DNA of 64,000 nt from Adiantum capillus-veneris (lineage: Eukaryota > Streptophyta > Polypodiopsida > Polypodiales > Pteridaceae): positions 111,722,549 through 111,786,548 of the forward strand of contig CM043953.1 in NCBI GenBank assembly GCA_014529385.2, read 5' to 3'. The translations under genes and the position numbers were made by a program. Numbering within the stretch: position 1 is the stretch's first letter; the number at the start of each line of letters is the position of its first letter. This document shows positions 1-11,233 of this stretch, one piece after another. The notes under the pieces are model-generated. The model was not told the DNA's origin. It did no database searches and worked only from the letters and a program-made list of their open reading frames with translations.

Positions 1-1
1 C

Positions 2-3000
2 CAAGAAGATGGAACTTGCAGAGTGGCAGGCATGGATAATGAAGTGATGGAGATCCAGATCACCAAAGAAATCATCAAGGAGGCATTGAAATTGTCTGAT
101 CAAGGAGCCAACATGAGAGAAAGAAGGAAAAACCTCACAGTCTACTTGCAAAAGTCCAAACTACCATCTTTCGAACTCATAGCAAACCCGGAAGTAAGAG
201 AACTGACACAGATCTACAGTCAGTGTTTGTTGAGCTACAGCAAATGACCGCCAAGATACACTACACCACACGGGAGCATCTCAACCACACTGACATGGGC
301 TATGGGAATGACCCATGAGTTCTATATAGATCACGCATCATATCTGTTTGAAGAAGTGACAAAGCTAAGGCAGGACAAGCCAAATTACATTGCAGGAGGA
401 GAAGTCCTCACGAGAATCATATACCAGGCCATAGGCATGGCAGATCAGCTGCCACCTGCTCCGCATCAAAACGACTGGCTGGTGGTAAGAGAGAATATCG
501 AAGACAGATCACAAAGGAAAGTACTGGCCTCTATTAACACCATTGGAGGACGCAGGCTGGAAAGAGTAACAAGAAGTACACAAGAAAAGATGGAAGAAGA
601 AAGAAGAACTGAAGATGAAGATGTCCGACTAAAGAAGCGGAAAGCGGAAATCGAAAACAACACTAGGTTGCAGAAGATAGCAAAAATGGAAAGGATGCTA
701 GAAGGATTTGCTCTAGAGAGATCTCTATGAGGCGATGTAGGCGCCACTTGGAAACCTTCTAGTAGCACTTACACACTGAGAACGAAGAATAAAAACAACC
801 CAGCTTTTGAGTTGGACTGGTTCGAGAGGTACATCCAAGAAAGAAATGCTAGGGACGAACCAGAATTGCTACTAAAAGAGGAGGATCTCCAAACTTTGAG
901 AGATCAATTGAGGCCAACTTCACGAGATCAGGAAACACCACCACCATCTCCAAGGCTAGAGACAAGTGAGAGGCAATCTACCCCACCTGCTGACTCTCCT
1001 TCGCATTCAGAAAGCTCACATCGTGATGAGAGAGTTCATATACCACCCAATGAAGAAGAAGAAGAGGAAAGAACAGATGGTCACCCAAACACTGGAACCA
1101 TATCACAAATTGATAAAGGCAAGCAAAAGGAGGTGGATCAGACAAAAGATAAAGCTTCCTCCTCTCAAGAAATTGAGCTGGAAGCTACTATAGATGAAGA
1201 TTTGCAGTCAATGGAGACAATACTAAACCGAACAAGACTGCACAGTCAATGGTTAGCTGATCAGAATAGGTCCAACAAAACGAAGTTCGAAAAAACCCAT
1301 CAAGAAGTTATGAGACTGCAGGAGCAAAGAGATGAAACTCTAAAATTGATCAGCATCAAAGATGCTGAGATCTTGGGGCTCAAAAGCACGGTAAATCTCC
1401 TCAAAGACAATTTACAAGAGTTTGAAGATTTCGATGCCATTTGTGAAGATACAATCAACCTATTCCTTGAAGATGTCAGTGACAGAGATGAACACATCCA
1501 TAAGTTGGAAAAAGAAAAGCAAGATGCGCTGGAGACAGTCAAAAGTTTGCAAGTCGTCATCGATGACTTACAAATTGAAGTCAAAGATTTGAGGGCAGTA
1601 ACAGATATATAAGCAAGGGAAATCGAACGAGCTAAGAAACAAAAAACATCGCTACCAACAACACCGGTAGTCCACCCACAAGAAGAAGTGGCTGCACTGA
1701 AGAGGGAGCTGGATTTGGAAAGAAAACAACGCTTAATGATAGCCGAAAGTGCGCTTAGAGTAGAGGATCAACTACAAAGGCAAATTTCAGACTTACAAAG
1801 TGAACAACAACAAGGACCAACTCCTGACAGTGAAATGGAAAGCATTGTTTCCAAATCACTCAGGGAAGAAAATGAAAACTTGCACATCAGGGTAAAATAG
1901 TTAGAGGAGTCTGCAGCTCAAAAAGAGATGGAATTTCAAGCTCTCCAAATCAATAGTAGAACAATGGCTGCGCAAATTGCAAGTCTTCAAACTGCAAGGC
2001 AACACCAAGGACAGGTATGAGTGCACCTGGAGCAAGCAGCCACGGATTTGGCTGGACTCGCCGAAGTATATGGGGGTCAAGATGACTACAAGGGAGAATC
2101 AGATGATCAGGAAGCCCCAGATACACAGACTGATCAAACTAGCTCCAAAGACCAAGAAATAGACAAAGATTCAATCACGAGATTGGAAGAGCAGAGGCTG
2201 GCCGAGCAAATGGAAAAACAATCAAAGATGATATGGTACAAGGCAATGCAACTAGAAAAGGAGATGCTACAAGGGCTCTCCAAATCAGGAAAAACAACAG
2301 CAAAGCTATGGGAGGAATGGAATGCCCCTATGTTACCCTATGCTCTGCTGAAATACGAAACTCTAACACATCAACGGCAGCTCGCAAAAGAAGAACAAGT
2401 GCCACTGTTTGAAGGAGAATTACAGGATCGGGAACAGCAAAACAAAATAGTAGACAGCCAGCCAAAGTGGAGGTGTCAGTGGATCTTGGATCATCCTAAT
2501 AACCTGATCCACTTAGTCAACGCACCGCCTGAGCTGAGGAATGACAGAAATTTTTGCCCAACTCCCCGAACATACACCTACAGCCAACATAAAGCACTAC
2601 AAAGCAGAAATCCGACATGGCTAAATTATCCAGTGTTGCCAAGGACTGCAGAGGGAGAGAGAATATCCGGTTCTTACATGATGAAAACCCTTCAGGGCGC
2701 CATTGTAGAATTCGGAGGCTCTCCCGACCTATCCTGCAAGATGCTATGTAAAATAGCTCGAACCTTTTTGGCCTATCTCACAGTCTTCTCAGAAAGCTGG
2801 ACTTCAGAGTATATGAATACCGAAAGAAGCATCTCAGAGCTGTCATACGATCTAAGTGGGTCACCTACAGAGCCAGTATTGTATGCCTATTTCAGACGGC
2901 TAATGTTTCTGCCAAGCTACCATCTCCAAACCTTCAAAGAAGCATTTTACACAGGCTTCTTCATGTACAAGTCCAAAATTTTTGGCCCATTAATGGCAAG

Positions 3001-3064
3001 CGAGTCTATACGATATGATACGTTTCTACATCAAATCAACCAAGAAGGACGACAACGACACTGA
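2..3064 (+). pseudogene. 3' ORF (coiled-coil protein, unknown function) of an LTR retrotransposon, 5'-truncated by the window
   Basis: One reading frame is open from base 2 to 3064 except for five in-frame stops (TGA 245, TGA 728, TAA 1610, TAG 1898, TGA 2018); there is no frameshift in 3 kb. The first part is charged and Glu/Lys-rich. A Ser/Pro-rich acidic stretch lies at about 900-1100. Long heptad-like coiled coil follows at about 1200-2000 (for example LHSQWLADQNR, ALKRELDLERKQR). A globular, aromatic-rich domain lies at about 2300-3040 (WRCQWILDHPNNLIHLV, MLCKIARTFLAYL). It ends 35 bp before a polypurine tract and LTR, so it occupies the place of the env-like or extra 3' ORF of Athila/Tat-type plant elements. 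I see no signal peptide or membrane segment typical of an envelope protein, and I do not recognise the fold. Function unknown. Confidence 0.6.
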
Positions 3065-3098
3065 AGACAAAGACGATCATGTCGTGCTAGACATGAAT

Positions 3099-3112
3099 TA
3101 GGAGGGGGGGAG
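3099..3112 (+). other. Polypurine tract
   Basis: A run of purines containing GGAGGGGGGGAG abuts the TG of the LTR at 3113. This is the expected primer site for plus-strand synthesis and marks the LTR as the 3' LTR of the element on its left. Confidence 0.8.
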
Positions 3113-3392
3113 TGTTGGAGCCCCATTTGTCCAACTGTTGTAATGAGGCCATCTTGTAAAGCATATCAAATTCCCATTTTATGTCAAAGACGTCTTATCA
3201 TTTTGATCCATTCGTCTGGGTCATGTAAAGATTAATCAGTTAGTCAGGACTCAGATTTGTTCCCACTTTGTAATAATGAGTAAGAGAACCCCATGTACAT
3301 TTTTGAGCTAAGGTGACTAAAGTATAAAAGTCACCTTAGAACCATTTTGGAATAACATTGTTTTTGAATATTAATCCTGTGTCGTACGAGTC

Positions 3393-3429
<37 letters not shown>

Positions 3430-4053
3430 GAGAGTCTTATCCTCTTCGCTATGCGCTTCTCCCTCACGGGATTCACAACGTGACTACACCATCGCGGTAG
3501 TCTCTCCGAGAGCTACGCGCCCACGCCACGCATTCACATTTTTGAGCTGTTCGCGATCGATCCTTCCTCGAGCTTGTTTTGCTTGTAAGTAGCACAAACA
3601 GTGTCTGTTTTCAACAATCAAGTGCTTTATGGAATGAGAAAGAGATTAGCTACACATAGATACTCATGAACTTAAGTTTCGTCCACTTTTGGATGATGAC
3701 CTGTCAGTCTATCGTGACTGTATTCGAGATAACTAGGGTTCAAATGTGGTGAGATTAGACTTATAGGTAAGTATATCCTAGTGAGAGGATGGTGCCTAGA
3801 AGGTTTGATGCGATTCCGAGTTCATTGGAAGTGTAAACAGTGTTGTGAGCGGTTAGGGATAGAGTGGGTTGCATTCTACCAGGGTTAGTGATTGATGCAT
3901 CATAAAAGTGCGTATGTGTAGATTGGTCTCAGCCTGACAAGCTAACGAGATTGCCTACGTGCACCTACGGGTTAGTCGTGTCATCGGATGATGAGTATGT
4001 TGTCTGTGTCGTGCTTGTGAGAATGAACAGGGGAGTAGTTAAGCCCTAAAACA
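3113..4053 (+). repeat. LTR (941 bp) shared by two retrotransposon bodies
   Basis: It starts TGTTGGAGCC directly after a polypurine tract and ends CCCTAAAACA directly before a primer binding site, giving canonical TG...CA ends. It contains a TATA-like box (3323-3330) and a GA-rich microsatellite (about 3393-3434). It is therefore the 3' LTR of the element at 1-3112 and also the 5' LTR of the element at 4054-12186. Near 3705 it carries a degenerate relative of the palindrome found three times in the leader downstream. The second LTR of neither element is in the window, so its age cannot be estimated. Confidence 0.85.
3323..3330 (+). promoter_or_regulatory. TATA-like box in LTR
   Basis: TATAAAAG lies about 210 bp into the LTR, upstream of the GA-rich stretch, as expected for the U3/R boundary. 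Transcription from here would run into the gag-pol at 5708. Position and motif only. Confidence 0.5.
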
Positions 4054-4054
4054 T

Positions 4055-4072
4055 TGGTGCCGCTGCCGGGGA
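4055..4072 (+). other. Primer binding site
   Basis: TGGTGCCGCTGCCGGGGA begins two bases after the LTR. Plant Athila/Tat elements have a similar site (TGGCGCCGTTGCCGGGGA), usually assigned to a tRNA 3' end such as tRNA-Asp. The assignment to a particular tRNA was not checked. Confidence 0.75.
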
Positions 4073-4599
4073 CACAAGACCTTAAGTAGGGAGATCTACG
4101 TCACTTGTGTGATGGTTAGCTTACTTTAGTTTTGACTAGAGAGAGCTTAAACTTTTAGAACAAGATCCAGGATAGAGTATCCTGAGCTCTAGTGGATAGC
4201 CAGGAAGCCTGTGTCTTGCCGAGGGTTTGCAACTAGTTAGATTTAGTTAAGTAGGATAATGTGGAGTTATGGTTTTTGGTTTTGAGTGCTTGTTATACTT
4301 GTGTAGAAATAGAGTAGAAAAACGCTGTAAAAACGCAAAAAACAAACAAAAAGAAGCAACAATAAGGCTGTTTGCTTGCCTTGAAAGAAAAACCCACACC
4401 ATATACCCTTGAAGGGGGTGAAAAAAGTAGACATTGAAATTTATGATCTAACACTTGAGAAAACATAAAAATTGCGACCAAAACCAACAAAAAGAAACAC
4501 GTGATTGTCATAAGAAAACACTAAGTGAACCTAAAGAGGCCAAGAAGAGATATAACCATTAGCCTAGGGTAAACTGACTGTGTCAGGTGGTACGACTGA

Positions 4600-5485
4600 T
4601 ATTCACAAGTTTAAGATGAAGTGTCATCAAATTTGCATCACTTCAAGTGCATTTGAGTTGTGAATTACCATAGAAGAGTGAAATTTGTGAAGTGCTTGAG
4701 TCTAAGGTCAAAATAAGTCCAAACTTCATAAAACTTGGGGGATAGACTTATATGGGCACAGGGAACACAACTATGCAAAAACAGACAAAAATTAAATCCC
4801 CATTGCTCTCTGCCTAGTCTATCGCGATAGACCGATGAAGGTGGTGATTGACTAACAACAAGGAAAAAACCTTTATACCACAGGTTTAACACATCAATAC
4901 AAGGGTACTCACAAAAATTGAGTGAAACTGAACACCATCTTGACCACAAAACTTCAAAACTGGTGTTGTAGAGTCTGATTTCAGAGACAAGGGCAAGAAG
5001 GCTTTGACCTAATGTCTAAACAGTGCCAAAATTTGTCAATGCACTACACAAGGAGAGGCTGAACCAGCTGTGGAGAAAACTTGAGAAAAATGCTAAAAAT
5101 AGAGAAAATTGCCAGTCTATCGCGATAGACTAAGGAAACTGCTGCTAAGGACCATATCTTCCAAATGTCCCCTAGGGAGAGCTTTATCAGAGCCTATACA
5201 ACACACACACCAAATTTCAAGGCATTTAGACCATTGAAAGTCAATCTAAGGCCTAGATAGAGAATCAGGCTCTGACTAAAATACTAAAATGGGACCAAAA
5301 CTCGACCCAAGTGTCCAAACTTCATAAAACTTGAGGGATAGGCTATAGAGGGTAACTGAAACTCAAGGGTGAAGTCACAATTTTGAATTGACTTGTGTTG
5401 AGCAAATTGTCAGTCTATCGCGATAGACTAAGAAAGTAGTGATTCAGATATATTTTGCAATTTGTGACTATACTGCTAGGACATA
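4600..5485 (+). repeat. Leader tandem repeat (unit about 298 bp, 3 diverged copies) with an 18-nt palindrome in each
   Basis: The palindrome AGTCTATCGCGATAGACT occurs at 5114-5131 and 5412-5429. A copy differing in the last base lies at 4816-4833. The spacing is exactly 298 bp both times. A second shared block (AAACTTCATAAAACTTG) occurs near 4720 and 5318, about two units apart, with a weak trace between them. The repeats lie in the untranslated leader between PBS and gag and are diverged apart from the palindrome. A partial form (CAGTCTATCG) is also in the LTR near 3705. The rest of the 4073-5707 leader shows no ORF that I trust. Confidence 0.75.
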
Positions 5486-5707
5486 CTCTCCATATAGATC
5501 CCATCCATCATTTCATATTTGAAATTGGACCACCAGAAGGCTGACTAAGTGGTTGCTGTACATACTTAAAAGATTTTTTGGTAATTCAGGGAAAACCCAT
5601 GTGAACAGACTAACCATCCTTGTGTAGATACCAGAAGGAGATCATCACAAAGCCGCACAAGAAGGAGTCCAAGTAAGATCTAAGTTTGCAACCCAACTTT
5701 CATTCTT

Positions 5708-8386
5708 ATGTATTTAAGGTCAGGAGCCTTTGTTAAGTCGGGAGCTAAAAGTGTCAAAAGTCAAGTAAGCACCATGTCCACCGAAGAGAGTGTAACTCAG
5801 ACGAGACTAGACCCATTAGCACCGATCATTGAAGAGGGTAGTGATACTAACACCTCGTCGGAAAAGTCCTTCTTCATGATGGGGAGTCAGCAGCCAGGAG
5901 GTTTCAACGGTGAAGGAACAATGCCAGGGGGGAGCACCTCCCTACTTCCTTTAAACGAAACCAAGTTCACTATAATCTTCTTGGAAGGAACTAACTCAAG
6001 GGGAGCCTTAGTTTATTTTGACTATCGAGGACGCAAGTGTATTTGTATTGAAGAAAGACCGGCTCAGAGACTAGAGATAATTCGAGTCTATGATGATGGA
6101 GACAGATTCCGAGACGAAAAGGGGAACCACTATCTGATAGTGAGTAACCCTGAGGATTACAATAGATATGGGGATAACGTGGCAAAAGGAAAAATGGTTT
6201 CAGAAACCCAAGAAACGCCTCCTAACATTGATCGACGTGGAGTGCTTTTTATGTATGATAAGAAAACAAACAGGGTCCCAACCTATAATGAGAATGTAGG
6301 GATTTACAAGCATGAAAGCGAGGGAATAGTCTCTTACTTTCGATGCAAGGAACCCTACCCAAACGAATTAAGCAAAGACAAGGTTCTTTACTTATTTTCT
6401 TATGAAACTGCTATGGGGAAGGATATTGTTTTTGTTGACAGATACGGGCGAGAATACAAATGTATTCTCCCAGAGGAGGTTGAAAAGGCAACAGTTCCGG
6501 GAGCATCGACCTATGGCCCCGACGAAGTACCAAGAGCCACCTACACCCCTACCAAGTCTACAAATCCCTTTTCAGAAGAGTATGACGCTACCTCACATTC
6601 TACCCGACAACTGACGTCCAACAACCAGGACCAACCAGCTACTCAGCCATCATTGCAGGCATGGCTTCGACAGAGTGCTACATTAGAACAAGACCGAACC
6701 CGAGAGGGTTATCAAACCGTACGAGGGCTAAGGGATTTACAAGAACCACCACTCTATGCACAATATCAAGGAGAGAGTAAGCCAAATACTCAGGGGTAAA
6801 CTGAGCCTAAAAGAACACCCCTAGAACGAGTTCGGAGAGATGAACCATCTCTCGCGAGAACTGTTAGAAATTATGGCTTAGGAGCACCATTGGGAGAGGA
6901 ACCTGGCCACTACAGAAGACCAGAGGAGTTATATCGATTAGGACGGGGAGATCCCATGATGAGATTTGTAGAACATCGTAGAATTAGACCTTCTCAAGTG
7001 AAAAAATGGGTAAACAAGAAATATACGAGAAGCAGGGATCCGAGAGAACATGTAGCAGCCTTTGTGCGTGTAATTAGAGCTGAAGAGGTGTTAGACTTTC
7101 CTACCCAATTTGCAGGATTCGGTTTAACCTTAGAGGATGATGCTGCTACATGGTTTGACTCAGTGGAGCGAAGAGACTTTGAGTCTATGGAGGAAGTGTT
7201 TGACGAGTTTATCGAGGAATTCTCACAAAGGGGAATAGCTCATAATACAGTCTCACAAATCCATAAATTCAAACAGAAAGATGGAGAGTCTATGAAAAAG
7301 GCAGCCCTCCGATTAAAAAGATATCTGAAGTTTTGCCCCGTGGAAGAACTGCCAACTCAGTCCAGACTTATGCTTATATTTATCCAAGGACTAAGGAATG
7401 CAGATCTTCAGAAGGACTAACATATGAAAAGGAGCACAACGTTGAATGATTTAACCAAGGAATCTCTATACCTTGTGGACAATTGTGCGGTCTACAAAGA
7501 GGGTGAGTTCAAGGATCTTGACGATAATTCTTCCTCGCAACAAAGCGGAAGCAAGTCTGCTAAGACAACACCGAAAGGAGAAGTAGCGGTAAGCCAAGAG
7601 CAGCTTGTAGAGGAAGTGCTTAAAAAGATTAACTTGTATTCCAAACCAGAAGCTAAACAACCAAAATGGTGTGCGATTGAATAAAAATGGACAAACCATG
7701 GGATGGAGGAGTGTTATTATAACAAGGGATATGTGAGAGAACGACCATATGCTCCGCAAGCTCAGGCGATATCCCCTCAAGTCCCACCGATGCCTAGATA
7801 TTAGACAGGCAACCTACCAGGACCTGTAGGTGTAGAAAGACCACAACCAGTGTTGGGACAACAACCACCCCTACCAGGATTACGACCAGTCGGCATAAGA
7901 TACACACCCACAGTAACTGAGTCGGATGAGAAGGCTTTGGTACCTATGCATGCATACTACGACGAGCCCAATGGATATGCGGAAAACTCTGTTTATTATC
8001 CACAGGAAGAACCCTCTACACCAGAACCATGGAGCATGATAGGAAATACAGGACCACCAACTGCTGCACAGGTAGCGGGGGAAGGAAGATATAGCTTGTA
8101 TGAAAGAACATTGTTGTTCATAGCCAACGGAGGCATGAGCGGGCAAAGAATTGCACACCAACAAAGAGGAGCTCCAGGAGCACCTCAACAGCCTAAAGGA
8201 CCATGCTACAAGTGTGGTGGAGACCATTGGCTGAGGGACTGCCCTCATGACAAAATCATTAGGGTCGACGCATATTGCACCGAGTGTGAAATTACTCACT
8301 TGATCCCTGATTGCCCTAAAAACCCGAGCAAAGGAGAAAAAATTACCTTGAATATGCTGGGAGCGCTGCCTTCCAGTGGAGGGTGA
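5708..8386 (+). pseudogene. Retrotransposon gag (nucleocapsid with two zinc knuckles), nonsense-mutated
   Basis: The frame starts at ATG 5708 with MYLRSG, a start seen in plant gypsy polyproteins. An N-terminal Thr/Ser/Glu-rich part precedes the capsid (retrotransposon gag) domain at about 6950-7420, with blocks such as FAGFGLTLEDDAATWFD and FSQRGIAHNTVSQIHKFKQK. Two zinc knuckles follow near 8205-8320, CYKCGGDHWLRDC and CTECEITHLIPDC. Both have C-x2-C-x3-H-x4-C spacing, one residue shorter than the classical knuckle. In-frame stops are TAA 6797, TAA 7418, TAA 7682, TAG 7802 and TGA 8384; no frameshift is seen. The minus-strand relative at 57116-58900 keeps the same domain order. Gag would form the cytoplasmic particle around element RNA. 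Confidence 0.8.
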
Positions 8387-9880
8387 GAAAACGAAACTCC
8401 GATTTCTGTTAAGGTCTTGACGAGAGCCCAAGCAAGGAGAAATGACAATCAGCCCAAGAATAACAATGAAAATCAGGAAGAAATCAAGACTGACAAGTCT
8501 AGCGTCAGCCGTGATAATCCTTGGAAAGAACGAAGAGCGAAAATGAAAGCTAGACGTGAGCGAAAACAAAAAGATGTAGAAGCTGAGCTAATGATAGCTC
8601 GAGAGAAACTTAAAGAGCAAAGAGAGTCCGACTCTCTAAAATCAACGGAGGGACCAAGAAGTGCAAGCTCAGGAGGGTCGGTATTGGTAGATGAGATCAA
8701 TGAACCCTTAGATGCAATCTTGCAAGCATATGAAGCAAGATTGAAGAACAGACAGACTCTAGAGCAAAGGTGGATGACATATCCATATCCAGAGATAGAA
8801 AAACAGATACTAGAGATGTGCAAACAGCTGATTGAAACTGCACAAGCTTTACTGGAGCCTCCACCTATGGAAGTGGGGGATAGAGTAATCAAACCACCAA
8901 ACAATGAAACACCTCACAAAATTGAACAAAGGATACCCGACAAGATAGAAAACGTTAAATCCTTGTTGGATGTAGAGGATGCAAGAGACGTGCCTAATAG
9001 CACTGATGAATCACTGAAAGATTTTCCACCATATACCCCTATTGTGGAAGAAAATTGGCCTGAAGAGCTATGAGAAACGGTGAGAAAAGCTCAAGAAAAA
9101 TATGAGACAAAAACAGTCGAGTCGGCGCCGTTCTCGGAGTTGAACTTGAATAAGCCTCCATGGGATTTAGACGTTAAATCATTTCAAGGGGATAATTGTT
9201 CAGTTGCATCCGAAGATAGCAAACGAGCATCACTCAGAACTTTGCCATCATATATGGGGGACTATGAGGCAAGGTGAGAAATTCGAAGAGTACCTTCTCA
9301 AAGAATAGGCGGGTCAAATCAATTGGACACTAAAATCCTAACAGACTTGTTGACCACTCCGGTCAAGTGTACAATCACATTGGCAAAATTGTTAAAAATT
9401 AGGCCAAGCATGTGGACGGAAGTGGGCAAATGTCTTGAAAAATTTGGTATAAGGACGCCTCTTAAGTTCTTCGAAACCGAGCTTAATGACACAGAACCGA
9501 AGAAAGTCAACACTAGACCAGTGCCACTCAATAAGGTAGGAGAGTATTGTGAGGGTGAAGACGGCAACACAACCCTACCAGTTGAGTATAAAGGCATAGA
9601 GACTAAGGCAATACTTGATAGCGGAGCTGGCATTGCCATTGCGACCAAAATGCTATGGGAAAAATGGGGAGAACCAGCAATACGAACAACTAGAATGAAA
9701 TTGCAACTGGCAGATGGGCACATAGAAAGGCCTATAGGATTGCTTGAGGCAATTGTGGTATCTTCCTGTGGCATAGAGTACGAACATACCTTTGCCATAG
9801 TAGATTTTCGCAAGAAGAACAACTATGAAATTATCCTTCGTAGGCCGTTCATGAGGCAACTCAAAATGGTGCAGGACTAG
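8387..9880 (+). pseudogene. Retrotransposon aspartic protease region
   Basis: This continues the gag frame. It opens with VLTRAQARR, a common gag-protease junction in plant gypsy elements. A Lys/Glu-rich linker (8417-9270) follows, then the retropepsin domain at about 9550-9860 with catalytic LDSGAGIAIA, the flap-side block LQLADGHIERPIGLLE and the C-terminal YEIILRRPFM. Stops are TGA 9071, TGA 9275 and TAG 9878. At 9071 the minus-strand copy has Trp (HLWEKV against EEL-stop-ETV), supporting a TGG to TGA change there. The stop at 9878 is also present, as TAA, in the minus-strand copy. Confidence 0.8.
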
Positions 9881-11233
9881 GGGTATGATTATTTGTATCT
9901 AAGACATGCTGAAACTACTACACGAGTAAACATGAAAAATCATAGCTACCATGATGTCACGAGAACCCCTGTGGAAGAATTTGACTCAGCCACCATTAGT
10001 GGATCAGAAGTCCCAGCGTGGCTTTGTAAGAAAAAGGAGATATGGATGTGCGGGGCATCTCAATGTAGTGAATTTGACCACAATGAAAAGACACTAGAGA
10101 GGGTCTTGGAAGATGATGCATATATACGAGAACCTTTTCCTGAAGAGAAGCCTGAACCCCTAGAATGGTCTCAAATTTTGGCTACATTGGATGTATGCGT
10201 CAATGAAGTCACTCCCACCAAATTTTGTGATGAGAATGGCTACGATATCATACCATACTACATGTTGAGCAAAATTGTGGAGGAGGACGAGAACGATGGA
10301 GATACTGAGAATATGAGGATCAATAAAACTGAAACGAAACTTGAGATTAAGATAGTGGGCTATGTGGACATCCCCACTAAAGAATTTTATGATTCTTCTT
10401 ATCAAAGTGAAAACAAGGATAACTCGGATGACGAGAAGTCGGAAAATACGGAGGGAGACGACAATCAAGATCAAGACAATGATGTCTTCTACAATTTCCC
10501 GAACCAAAGTGAGAGACGCCAAAAAAGATGCAAGAGTAAACGACAGCATATTAGTCTACCAACCAGGCTGAGACCCATGCCGGAGTTTAGGGGTAAGACA
10601 CATTTCCTTATGAACATTCATGCTATTGATTGTGCTAAGGATAAAGTGTTAGGAAGATTTCTTAAGGTTTTTGAAGACTCAGGATTTAAGTCCAGACTGT
10701 TGAAACCTAAGAAAACCAGCAAAGCAAAAAAAAGAGTTGCAACAAAAAAACTGAATGTCTCTGGTGGTCCAATTATGACGAAAATTGACCGGAAAACGAG
10801 ATACAATGAGTTGAAACAAAAAATAAAAAATGTATGGACAACTGAAATGGAAAGTAGCGATGGAACGAACGCTAGTGATGGGAGTAAAAAGATAGATGTA
10901 CCTCCTCACTATTGTAAGTACACCATTCAGGAAAAAAGATTGGTGGTTCAACAACCAATGAGGGAGCCTAAATCAAACGAGTCCTACGATGGGCCAGAGA
11001 ACGCCAAGAAAATAGACTTAGCAGAGCCAGGAGAAAGTCCTCGACCTGCTTACATTGCCACAGATCTAGGTCGGGAAGAAGAGGACTTACTGATCAAAAC
11101 ACTTAAGGAGTTTCGAGATGTATTTGCATGGTCGTACAAAGATTTGAAGGGGGTGGATCCTAACATTTGTGAACATTCAATCCCTCTGAAGTCTGATGCA
11201 AAGCCAAGCAAACAACGTCCATACACGTATAAT
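9881..11233 (+). pseudogene. Acidic/basic linker and N-terminal reverse transcriptase region of pol
   Basis: Same frame as the protease, open from 9881 to the TAG at 11234. The first kilobase encodes a long, strongly charged linker: Asp/Glu runs near 10400-10500, then Lys/Arg-rich stretches near 10500-10830. I do not recognise it. The last part (about 11040-11233) matches the entry to gypsy RT: LIKTLKEFRDVFAWSYKDL and CEHSIPLKSDAKPSKQRPY. The linker is unusually long between protease and RT. Confidence 0.65.

Noticed and set aside
3393-3434. GA-rich run in the LTR as a regulatory element
   Set aside because: A simple microsatellite; similar runs occur in the solo LTR and elsewhere with no further signal.
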